DNA of 64,000 nucleotides from Deltaproteobacteria bacterium (GTDB lineage Bacteria > Myxococcota > UBA727 > VGSZ01), in contig JADZDP010000158.1 of assembly GCA_020850995.1 (NCBI GenBank), forward strand, positions 1 through 64,000. Direction: 5' to 3'. The number at the start of each line of letters is the position of its first letter. Position 1 is the first letter of the stretch. Under the pieces are notes generated by a model. It was not told the DNA's origin and did no database searches. It worked only from the letters and a program-made list of their open reading frames with translations. This document shows, in pieces, positions 1 through 8,400 of this stretch. The translations under genes were made by a program, and so were the position numbers.

Positions 1-255
1 AGCGCGCCATCCTCGAGTACGCAGAGCAGCTGGCGGCGTCGCGTCCTCGGTCCGTGGCGACGGCCACGGCCCTGCGGGGCTCCTTGCCATCGACGCGCCT
101 CGCTCGCGATCACCGATCGACTTGTCCGTTCGCGGGCCCTAATCGGCTCGCACCGGCACGCCGCGGCGGCGCGCCTGTGGCAGGGCTCGGTGTCGCGCGG
201 CGTCTTGCATCAAGCGAGCTGCAACGTCGCGTGCGTGCCGCGCGATAGGTCCAAC
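1..255. other. Window edge, no gene called
   Basis: All six frames were considered. A plus-strand frame from base 3 to a stop at 246-248 could be the C-terminal end of a gene that begins outside the window, but after about residue 25 its composition becomes Arg/Ala-rich and random-looking. On the minus strand an open frame also runs off the left edge. Neither can be supported, so the stretch is left unassigned. Confidence 0.3.
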
Positions 256-891
256 GTGGATGAGCGCGACGTGCCGCGCTTCTCCTTGGTGCTGGTGCCC
301 ACGGACCTTTCGGAGCTGTCGAATCGCGCCATCCCCGTCGCCTACGGGCTGGTGGCGCCGGCCGGCTGCGTGCACCTGCTGCACGTCGACAACGGCGACG
401 CGGCCGCGGCGGCCGAGACCGCAGAGCGCATGCGCGCGCTCATCCCTGCCGTGGCAAGGGCGCGCGCCGTGCGCACCGAGGTCGAGGTGGTGCGCGCTCC
501 GAGCGCGCACCAGGCGATCGCACAGACCGCGGCGCGCCTCGACGTCGACGCGGTGTGCATGGCGACGCACGGGCGCACCGGCCTGGTGCAGGCCGCGTTG
601 GGCTCGCAGGCCCAGGAGGTGCTGCAGCGTGTGCGCCAGCCGGTCGTCTTGGTGCCGCCAGAGCGAGCGCGGCCCTTCGGATGAGCAGGGCGACTCGCTC
701 GTCCGCTGGTCGAGGCGCCTGCCGAGGCGATAGCCGGCGTGCGCGAGCGCGGCAGTGCCCAGCGGCACCGACACGAACCAGATGAAGAGCAGGTCCTCAG
801 AGGAGCCGCTGCCCACGCCGAAGGCCACCAGGAGCGCGACCGGTCCATAGAGCCCGAGCGCGCCACCGCAGCCGGCCCCGAGGATGCTCAT
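139..891 (-). CDS. Doubtful ORF with membrane-like N-terminus
   Basis: Starting at ATG 891, the first 60 residues look like a real small membrane protein: two hydrophobic segments (about residues 1-25 and 32-55) followed by a basic GYRLGRRL turn. From base 684 down the frame stays open, but only as the antisense of the universal stress gene, with random composition. Either the true gene is short and its stop was lost or misread near 684, or this is a degraded remnant. It is the only content seen in the 308-base gap between the Usp gene and the RNA methyltransferase. Function unknown. Confidence 0.2.
   Translation of the reverse strand: MSILGAGCGGALGLYGPVALLVAFGVGSGSSEDLLFIWFVSVPLGTAALAHAGYRLGRRLDQRTSESPCSSEGPRSLWRHQDDRLAHTLQHLLGLRAQRGLHQAGAPVRRHAHRVDVEARRGLCDRLVRARSAHHLDLGAHGARPCHGRDERAHALCGLGRRGRVAVVDVQQVHAAGRRHQPVGDGDGAIRQLRKVRGHQHQGEARHVALIHVGPIARHARDVAARLMQDAARHRALPQARRRGVPVRAD
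256..684 (+). CDS. Universal stress protein, UspA family
   Basis: A single-domain UspA-like protein of about 140 residues, the usual family length. The N-terminal beta strand ends in the VPTDLS motif typical of Usp proteins, and the C-terminal half carries GRTGLVQAALGS followed by VVLVP. This is the common short form of the Usp ATP-binding loop (G-x-x-G...G-S), so nucleotide binding is plausible. An open frame extends up to a GTG at 190, but those residues do not look like Usp; GTG at 256 or 271 is the more likely start. Usp proteins are cytoplasmic and stress-related; the target here is unknown. It stands alone next to a convergent minus-strand region. Confidence 0.8.
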   Translation: MDERDVPRFSLVLVPTDLSELSNRAIPVAYGLVAPAGCVHLLHVDNGDAAAAAETAERMRALIPAVARARAVRTEVEVVRAPSAHQAIAQTAARLDVDAVCMATHGRTGLVQAALGSQAQEVLQRVRQPVVLVPPERARPFG

Positions 892-992
892 CAGGAAGCG
901 CCACAGGTCGCGATCCTCCGTAGAACGGATGCTTGCGCCGCTGGAGATGCTGCGAACCTGGCGTACTCCAGAACGCCATCGCCCTCGCGAGC

Positions 993-2291
993 TCAACGCT
1001 CCAAGAGTACGAGCGTCTCGACCTCCATGGTGCCCGCGAAGAGATCGAGGGGCTCCACCGCGAGCACGCGGTAGCCCGCGTCGACGAAGGCGCGGGCATC
1101 GCGCGCGCCGGCGTCGGGGTCGCACGCCACCAGCGCCACCCGCGGCGCGCCGAGCGCGGCCAGCGCGGGGCCGAGCTCGACGAGGCCGCGCTTGGGCGGG
1201 TCGACCACCACGCCCGCGAGGCCGCGTTGCGCGTACCCCTGCAGTTGTTCGAGCGCGTCCTCGACGCTGCTCTCGACGGGGACGACGCCCGAGCCGGGCA
1301 CCAGCGTGCTGGCCGAGGCGGCGGCGCGCTCGACGGCGATGACGCGGCCCGCGCCGGCCTCGACGAGGGCGCGCGCGAAGCCGCCGGTGCCGGCGTACAA
1401 GTCGAGGAAGGTCGCCTCGGCGCGCCGCGCGGGCGCGAGGCCCTCGACGAGGAAGGCAGCCACGCGCCGGTACAGGTGCGCGGCCAGCGCGGGGTCGGGT
1501 TGGCAGAAGGCGTCGACGGGCACCGGTGCGCCGCCCTCCAGCGGCGTGAGCGCCTGCGGGCCCAGGGAGCGCCTCGTCTCGCCGCCGAGCAGGCTGTTCT
1601 TCGAGCCCGTTGGTGCCTGCACGCGCTCGGCCAGCGAGACGAGCGGCCCGCCGTCGACCAGCGCGGCCAGCGCGCCCCAGTGCGCGTCGTGCAGCGCGGT
1701 CTCGCTCACCACCACCGCGCCCACGCCCTCAACGAAGGCGCGCGCGATGAGGGCGCGCACGGGCGGCATGCGCACCACGACGGGCGCGAGCTTGGTGAGC
1801 GCCGCCGTGAGCGCCGGGTGCTGGTGGGCGCAGCGCGTGGCGTCGGCGGGCAGGTGCGTGTGCGGCACGTAGAGCCCCACGCGCCCGCTGTCGACGACGA
1901 GCTTGATCTTCTGGCGCGGCGCGCGCGCAGGCTCTAGGTCGGCCACGGGTGCCACGACGCCTGCGTCGGCCAGGGCGCGCTCGACGCGCGCCTTCTTCCA
2001 GGCGAGCGCGAAGCCGGGCTCGACGCCGTGCAGGGGGCAGCCGGCGCAGGGGCGCGCATGCGTGCACGTGCGCTCGACATGCAGCGGTCCCTCCTCGATG
2101 AAGCTGAGCGCGCGCGCCTGCGCGACGCCGTGCGCGCTCCACACGCGCTCCACCTGGCAGCGCACCACATCGCCGGGCAGAGCACCGCGCACCGCCACGT
2201 CGAGCTCGCCGGAGACGGCGCGCCCGCGCCCCTCGTCGTCGACGGCCTCGATGCTCACCTCGAGGATCGCGCCCACCGCGACGGTGGTCAT
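993..2291 (-). CDS. TrmA/RumA-family RNA uracil-5-methyltransferase
   Basis: This 432-residue SAM-dependent enzyme is predicted to methylate C5 of a uridine in rRNA or tRNA. Residues 1-65 form a TRAM-like RNA-binding domain. Cys76, Cys82 and Cys85 match the Cys cluster that holds 4Fe-4S in RumA/RlmD. A Rossmann methyltransferase follows, with the DLYAGTGGFA SAM loop, a VVVDPPKRGL motif and the catalytic cysteine at about Cys390 (VACDPDAGARD). The start ATG overlaps the moaE stop as ATGA, so translation is probably coupled. The exact target (RlmC, RlmD or TrmA type) cannot be told from sequence alone. Confidence 0.85.
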   Translation of the reverse strand: MTTVAVGAILEVSIEAVDDEGRGRAVSGELDVAVRGALPGDVVRCQVERVWSAHGVAQARALSFIEEGPLHVERTCTHARPCAGCPLHGVEPGFALAWKKARVERALADAGVVAPVADLEPARAPRQKIKLVVDSGRVGLYVPHTHLPADATRCAHQHPALTAALTKLAPVVVRMPPVRALIARAFVEGVGAVVVSETALHDAHWGALAALVDGGPLVSLAERVQAPTGSKNSLLGGETRRSLGPQALTPLEGGAPVPVDAFCQPDPALAAHLYRRVAAFLVEGLAPARRAEATFLDLYAGTGGFARALVEAGAGRVIAVERAAASASTLVPGSGVVPVESSVEDALEQLQGYAQRGLAGVVVDPPKRGLVELGPALAALGAPRVALVACDPDAGARDARAFVDAGYRVLAVEPLDLFAGTMEVETLVLLER

Positions 2292-2740
2292 GGACCGAGC
2301 CCGACCCAGGTGACGCCGTCGTCGCCGTGCTCGCGCTTCCAGATGGGCGCGTCTTCCTTGAGGCGCTCGATGACGTGGCGGCAGGCGGCGAAGGCCTCGG
2401 CGCGGTGGGGCGCGCTGCATGCGATCACCACTGCCAGGTCGCCGATGGCCAGGGTGCCGGTCCTGTGCTGCACGAAGCCGCGCACGCCCGGCCAGCGCTC
2501 TTCGGCCTCGACGACGATGGCGCCGATGACCTTCTCGGCCATGTCGGCGTAGGCCTCGTAGTCGAGCTTGACGACGGCCACGGTGCCGGGCGTGCCGCCC
2601 GCTCCCTCTTTCAGCGTGTGGTCGCGCACGCACCCGATGAACACGCACACGGCGCCAGCACCCTGGTGCTTGACCGCGTCGATGCACGCGTCCACCGACA
2701 GCGGCGTCTCGAGCATGCGCGCGCGTGCGTGGTGGTCCAC
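2288..2740 (-). CDS. moaE: Molybdopterin synthase catalytic subunit MoaE
   Basis: The large subunit of molybdopterin synthase adds two sulfurs, delivered by MoaD, to cyclic pyranopterin monophosphate in molybdenum cofactor synthesis. The 150-residue protein has the MoaE landmarks: FIGCVRDHT near 34-42, a YEAYADMAEK stretch near 61-70, an APHRAEAF loop and the PIWKRE motif, where Lys128 and Lys135 correspond to the active-site lysines. The GTG at 2740 is chosen because GGAGG lies five bases upstream (2746-2750) and one base separates it from the moaD stop. An ATG at 2716 is the alternative. Confidence 0.92.
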   Translation of the reverse strand: MDHHARARMLETPLSVDACIDAVKHQGAGAVCVFIGCVRDHTLKEGAGGTPGTVAVVKLDYEAYADMAEKVIGAIVVEAEERWPGVRGFVQHRTGTLAIGDLAVVIACSAPHRAEAFAACRHVIERLKEDAPIWKREHGDDGVTWVGLGP

Positions 2741-2741
2741 C

Positions 2742-2984
2742 TCAGCCTCCCGCCACGGGGGGGATGAGCGCCACCTCGGCGCCCTCGGGGACGCGGGCGT
2801 CGGCCGCCGCGAAGGACTGATCGATGGCCACGCGACAGCGCGGCAGCACCTCGGTGAGCGCCGGGTGGCGCGCCTGCACGGCGGCGAGCAGCTCTGCCAC
2901 CGAGGCGTCGGGCGGCAGCGCCAGGCGCTCGGACGAGAGGCCCGCCTTCTCGCGGGCCGCGGCGAAGTACAGCACAGTGACCAC
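2742..2984 (-). CDS. moaD: Molybdopterin synthase sulfur carrier MoaD
   Basis: The small ubiquitin-fold subunit of molybdopterin synthase. At 80 residues it has the usual length. It begins VVTVLYFAAAREKAG and ends in Gly-Gly, the tail that is adenylated and converted to the thiocarboxylate sulfur donor. The GTG at 2984 is chosen because it gives a beta-grasp domain of normal length; the frame is open further upstream only as a shadow. moaE follows directly. No other molybdenum cofactor genes are in the window. Confidence 0.9.
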   Translation of the reverse strand: MVTVLYFAAAREKAGLSSERLALPPDASVAELLAAVQARHPALTEVLPRCRVAIDQSFAAADARVPEGAEVALIPPVAGG

Positions 2985-3079
2985 GTCATCGGCATAGCAC
3001 CGCCGCGCGCGCTTGGCCGCCCCTGTCGGCGCCAGGGGAGGCGCGCGCGGCAAGAAGCCACGGCGCCGGCGGTAGCGCC

Positions 3080-5470
3080 TCACTCCACCCGGATGATGAC
3101 GGGCTCGCTCCGCTTCTTGCCGGCGCGCGCCTCGATGCGGTGCTCGCCCTCCGCGAGCGGCCAGTGCGCCACGTAGGGGAAGCCGACCGACGCGACCGGG
3201 GCGCCGTCGACGATCCAGCTGAGGCGCTCGACGGGCGGGTCGACGTCGGCGGCGAGGCGGACCGACTGGGTGCCGCGCTGGTAGCCCGGCTCGACGACGA
3301 ACACCTCGCCGCCGCGGGGGTAGGTGACCGTGACCGCGTCGGCGACCACACCGTCGGCGGGGCACAAGGGCGAGAAGCGCGCGGGCGCTGCCGTGCCGCT
3401 CTCCGCTTGCCATGCGGCATAGGTCGGCGGCAGCAGCGCGAAGGTGCGCTCGACGACGTGCGCACGAGGGCAGTTCGGCCCCGCGCGCAGGCCGTTGCGC
3501 GCGTCGAGGGCGAGCACCTTGTGCCAGGGGCAGGCCTCGGTGGGCAGGTCCTGCGCGCGCAGGCGGACGGTACGCCGGTGCGGGCAGTGCGGCTCCGGTA
3601 GCCGGCCGCTCTCGGCGCACAGCTCCACGTCGACGATGCCGGCGGGGGGCGCGGGCCACCGTGGCGGCCGTGCGGGTGGGTGCAGCGCGCGCAGCACGGC
3701 GGCGAGGAGCGGCCCCGCGCCGGCAGCGCCGGCCACCTGGTTCATGGGCCGCCCGGCGAAGTCGCCGACCCAGACCACCACGGTGTACTCGGGCGTGTAG
3801 CCGGCGGCCCAACTGTCGCGGAAGTTGGTCGAGGTGCCCGTCTTGATGGCCACTGGGAAGCCCACCAAGAGCGCGGTGCGCTGGCCAAAGGCGCGCATGC
3901 GCAGGTCTTCGCTCTTGAGCACGTGGGTGACCAGGTCCGCGGTGGCCTCGTCGATGGGGCGCGCGTCGTCGTCGCCGTGGTCGTGAAGCTGCGCCTGCCC
4001 GTCGTCGACCGTGAGGCGCGCGTCGCACGCGCGCCCGCCGCGCGCCAGCGCCGCGTAGGCTTGGGCGAGCTCGAGGGGCGTGACCTCGCCGTTGCCGAGG
4101 GTGAGCCCGAGGCCGTAGTGCGCGCCGTCGTGGTCGAGCGAGCGCAGGCCGAGTGAGCGCAAGAGCGCCAGCAGCTCGTCGACGCCCACCTGCTGCGCGG
4201 TGCGGATGGCCGGGACGTTGAGCGAGCGCCCGAGCGCGTCGCCCATCATGACGGGGCCGTGAAAGTCGTGGTCGTAGTTCTTCGGCTTGAACAGCGAGCC
4301 GTCGGTCTCGCCGTAGCGCGTCTCGACGTCGGCGACCACGGACGCGGGCGAGAAGCCCTTGGCGAAGGCCAGCGCGTAGGTGAAGGGCTTGAGCGCGCTG
4401 CCGGGCTGCCGGCGTGCCAGCGCGCCGTTCACCGAGCCGCCCTCCTTGGCCCAGTAGTCGAGCGAGCCCACCAGCGCGATCACCGCGCAGCGTCGGTTGT
4501 CGAGCACGACGACGGCGGCGTTCTTCGCCCCCTGTGCCTGGACGCTGCGGCCGTGCTCGCGCGCCAGGCCCTCGACCTTCTGCTGCAGCGTGGCGTCGAG
4601 CGTGGTGGTGACGTCGCCGCCGCCGAGCCCGTCGTGCACGCGCGCGGCCAGCACCATGTCGGTGAAGTGCAGCGCGCGCGGCGGCTCGGCCTCGCGCAGG
4701 AAGGCGAGGGGCTCGGTGAGCGCGGCGTCGCGGGCGGGCGCGTCGATGTGCCCGGCCTCGACCAAGCGCTCGAGCACCTTGGCCTGGCGCGCGCGCGCCG
4801 CGCGCTCTGCCGTTGCCGAGCGCAGCGGGTGCTTGCTCGAGGGCGCCTGCGGCAGCGCTGCCAAGAGCGCCGCTTGCGCCAGCGACAGGTTGCGCGCGTG
4901 CGCGCCGAAGGTGCGTTGGGCCGCGGCCTCGACGCCGATGGCCCCGGCGCCGTAGGGCGCGCGGTTCAGGTATTGCTCGAGGATGGTGTGCTTGTCGTGG
5001 GCGCGCTCGATGCGCCGCGCCACCATCATCTCCCCGAGCTTGCCGACCATGGTGCGCGGGTGTGGCTCCACCAAGCGCGCGAGCTGCATGGTGAGCGTCG
5101 AGGCGCCCGACACCACGCGCCGCGCCGCCAGGTTCTGCAGGGTGGCGCGGGCCACCGCCACCCAGTCGACGCCGCCGTGCCGAAAGAAGCGCTCGTCCTC
5201 GACCGCGATGGTGGCGTCGACCATGGCGGGCGCGACCTCGTCGAGCTGCACCGCCTGCGCGCGCGCGCCGGCGTCGCCCACCGCTTCGCGCAAGAGCTCG
5301 CCGTGGCGATCGTACAGACGCGTCGACGAGGGCGGGCGCGACAGGTCCGGCGCTTCGCCCAGGCGCGCGCCGACCTCGACGAGCGCGACCAGCGCGAGCG
5401 GCGCGGCGCACATCACCAGCGCCGCCGCCAGCGCCGCGCGCTTGATCAGGGTGAGCCGGCGCGCGCTCAT
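3080..5470 (-). CDS. pbpC: Penicillin-binding protein 1C
   Basis: A bifunctional class A PBP of 796 residues, inner-membrane anchored by one N-terminal helix (about residues 9-33) and working in the periplasm. The GT51 glycosyltransferase domain shows EDERFF (catalytic Glu91), STLTMQLAR and EQYLNRAPYGAGAIG. The transpeptidase domain has the Ser358 SxxK (PGSALKPF), the SLN motif at Ser416 and Lys543 of KTG. The last ~90 residues match the extra C-terminal domain that marks PBP1C. The start overlaps the stop of the alpha-2-macroglobulin gene as ATGA, the classic pairing in which the macroglobulin is thought to guard the envelope while PBP1C repairs peptidoglycan. Confidence 0.95.
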   Translation of the reverse strand: MSARRLTLIKRAALAAALVMCAAPLALVALVEVGARLGEAPDLSRPPSSTRLYDRHGELLREAVGDAGARAQAVQLDEVAPAMVDATIAVEDERFFRHGGVDWVAVARATLQNLAARRVVSGASTLTMQLARLVEPHPRTMVGKLGEMMVARRIERAHDKHTILEQYLNRAPYGAGAIGVEAAAQRTFGAHARNLSLAQAALLAALPQAPSSKHPLRSATAERAARARQAKVLERLVEAGHIDAPARDAALTEPLAFLREAEPPRALHFTDMVLAARVHDGLGGGDVTTTLDATLQQKVEGLAREHGRSVQAQGAKNAAVVVLDNRRCAVIALVGSLDYWAKEGGSVNGALARRQPGSALKPFTYALAFAKGFSPASVVADVETRYGETDGSLFKPKNYDHDFHGPVMMGDALGRSLNVPAIRTAQQVGVDELLALLRSLGLRSLDHDGAHYGLGLTLGNGEVTPLELAQAYAALARGGRACDARLTVDDGQAQLHDHGDDDARPIDEATADLVTHVLKSEDLRMRAFGQRTALLVGFPVAIKTGTSTNFRDSWAAGYTPEYTVVVWVGDFAGRPMNQVAGAAGAGPLLAAVLRALHPPARPPRWPAPPAGIVDVELCAESGRLPEPHCPHRRTVRLRAQDLPTEACPWHKVLALDARNGLRAGPNCPRAHVVERTFALLPPTYAAWQAESGTAAPARFSPLCPADGVVADAVTVTYPRGGEVFVVEPGYQRGTQSVRLAADVDPPVERLSWIVDGAPVASVGFPYVAHWPLAEGEHRIEARAGKKRSEPVIIRVE

Positions 5471-8400
5471 CGCACGTCCACCTCGTCGATCACGGTGGCG
5501 CCGTTGAGCTCGGGGTCGTACATCGCCTCGACGGACGCGGCCGGGCGCAGGAAGTGTCCGGCGGTGGTGGCGCGCGCGAGGTAGACCAGCTCGTAGCTGC
5601 CGGCCGGCATGTCGTCGATGAAGAAGGCCACGCGGTGATCGCGGATCTCGGAGAAGGACAGGCGCTCGGTGGCGCGCTGCCGCTCCGGCGTCATGGCGCC
5701 GAGCGACAGCTTCTCGGTGGTCTCGAGCGCCAGGTTCATGGGCTCGAGGCCGGCCGGCAGCTTGTCGTCGATGGCGACGTAGTTGGCCTGCCGCTCGCCC
5801 TTGACCTTCAGGCGCACGCGCACCACCTGGCCGAGCGGCAACACCGTCGCGAGCGGCGCGCCCTCGAGCGTCTCGACGCTGCGGCTGATGGTGAAGCCGT
5901 GCGCGCGCGCTTGCTTGTTCTGCGGCGTGAGCGCGGCGTCGTACTCCACGCGCACGCGCAGGTTCACCGGGAGCGGCTTGCCGCTCTCGGCGTTGATGGA
6001 GACGGTGGCGGCCTTGGCGCCCGTGAGCCCGGCCTCGTCCTCGTCGAGGCGCAGGCGCTGCGTGCGCGACCCGGCGGCCTCGAGCTTGTTGTCGGCGACG
6101 ACCTTGCCGTTCACCGCCAGTACCAGCGCGGGCGCCTGACCCGCGCCCTCGGTCGACCGGGCCATGGCGGCGACGCCCATGATGCCGAAGACGTTCTCTT
6201 GCGTGTTGCCCCACATGCCGCCCATCTGCCGCTTGAGCAGGCCGTTGACGAGCTGGCCGGCCACGGGCTGCGACGACCCGCCGGTGGCGAAGGCCAGCAC
6301 GGCGCCTGCGTGGGTGCGCAGGGGCGAGTCCATGGAGTAGCCGCCGCGCGCAGCACCCTCGTACCAGGCTTCGGCGCTCTCCTTCTTGGCGCGCTCGGCG
6401 ATGAGCGCGAGGATCGGCTCCTTGAGCGCGCGATTGCCGCTCCCCTCCTCCACCGCCGTGGCCAAGAACGACAGCCCGAAGGGCGTGAGCTTGTCGCGCT
6501 CGCGCCACAAGGTCTCGACCCACGCGTGCTGCGGGCGCTTCAGGCGGCCGAGCGTCATCACGAAGAGCGCGCGCGTGTCACCGTCGGCGATGCCGCCATG
6601 GGGGATGGCTTCGGTGACGCTGCCCTTCTGCAGCGTCTTCTCGAGGTAGTCACCCATGCGACGCAGCGCCTCGTCGGGAACGTCGTAGTGCCCGCGCTGC
6701 TTCGCCTCGATGAGCGCGGTCAGGCCGAATGCGGTGGCGAAGGCGTGCGGCTCGTCGCTGCCGGGCCAATACGCGAGGCCGCCCTTGGTGGTCTGAAACG
6801 ACAGGATGCGCTTGATGCCGGCCTCGCGGTACTTCTTCAGCTCGTCCTTGTTCACCTCGACGCCGATGTCGGGGAGCAGCTCCTCGAGCACCACCAGCGG
6901 GTAGGCCGTCGACGTGGTCTGCTCGATGCAGCCGTTCGGGTACCCCATCAGGTAGCCGACCGCGTCACGCAGCTCGGTGAGCATGGTGGCCGACGCCAGC
7001 ACCTCGACCTTGGCGGTGCCGGGCACGCGATCGGCGGGCACGTCGATGCGCGCGCCGCCTTTGCCGGTGAAGGTGCTCTTGGCCACCAGCGTGCGCTTGG
7101 TGCCCGGGTTGCGGATCGGCAGCTTGAGCTCCACGGCGTCCTCGAGCTTGCCGAGCTTGGCCACCAGACGGACCGTGGCGGTGTCGCGCCCGGTCACCTC
7201 CACGTCCCAGCCGACCTTGCCCTGCTTGCCGTGCTCGACGTCGACGGCGCTCTTGGCGGCGCCCACGCTCGTGATCTTCATGCCCTCGAAGCGCGCGCCC
7301 ACCTCCACCTCGCCGGGCCCGCCGCTCGAGTTGAACACCAGCGCCTCGACGCGCAGGCGGTCGCCGGGGTGCACGAAGCGGGGGGCGATGGCCTGCACCA
7401 ACAGCGGCTTCTTCGAGACCAGCTTCACGTCGCCGGCGCCGGTGCGCGCGCCCGCTGCGATCACCACCGCCATCACGCGGAAGGTGGTCACGTTGTCGGG
7501 CAGCGGGAAGCTCACGTCGGCGCTGCCGTCGGCGCCCAGGCGTACGTTCGGCTGGTAGTAGGCCGTGCTCTTGAAGAGCGAGCGCACGTCGTCGGGGAAG
7601 TCGGACAGGGACAGGCCGTCGCCGCCGTCGCCGCCGGGGAAGAGCGTGTCACGGCGTTGGCGCATGGCGAACAGCGTCTCGAGGCGCGACTCGCCGGTGC
7701 GCACGCCGAGCGGGCGCTCGCGGTAGAGCTGCTTCATGGGGTCGGGCGTGGCGTATCCCGTGAGGCCGAGCACCGCCTCGTCGACCACCATGAGCGTCGC
7801 CTGCGCGTTGGCCAGCGACGTGCCGTTGCCCGTGTGGTCCTTGGCGGCGATGTGCACGGTCACCGTCGCGCCGGGGTTGGCGATGGCGCGGTCGGTGCTG
7901 ACCGCCACCTGGACGCGGCGCTCGCGCGGCTCCACGCGCAACATGGTGCTGCCCAAGCGCATGGCGGGGGCGCCGGTCTGAAAGCCGCTCGCGTCCTTCT
8001 GATCGTGCGTGCGCCCGCGCAGCAACACCACCGACGCGAACACGTTGGGCGCGTAGTCGCCGCGCAGCGGCACCTCGATGGCCGGCGTGGTGCCGTCGAT
8101 GGTGACGACGCGTCGCTCGAGCACGCCGGCGCGCTCGATGGTGAGGAGCGCGCTCGCCTTGGCGAAGGGCGAGGACACCACCAGGCGCGCGGTCTCGCCG
8201 GGCGCGTACACCGCCTTGTCGGCCACCAGCTCGACGCGCTCTTGATCGAAGCGTGGCCACGCGGCGACGCCGGTGCCCGAGGCGGTGAACGCGAAGCCGG
8301 TCTGTACGTCGTTGCCGTCGCGGTCGCGGGCCCAGGCGCGCACGCGGTAGCGGCCAGGCTCGGGCACCGTGAAGCTGCAGCGCGCCACGCCCTTGCCCGT

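Noticed and set aside
3080..6523. Longer PBP1C starting at 6523
   Set aside because: The extra N-terminal part is antisense-like shadow of the macroglobulin gene in another frame. ATG 5470 gives a membrane anchor and the family start.
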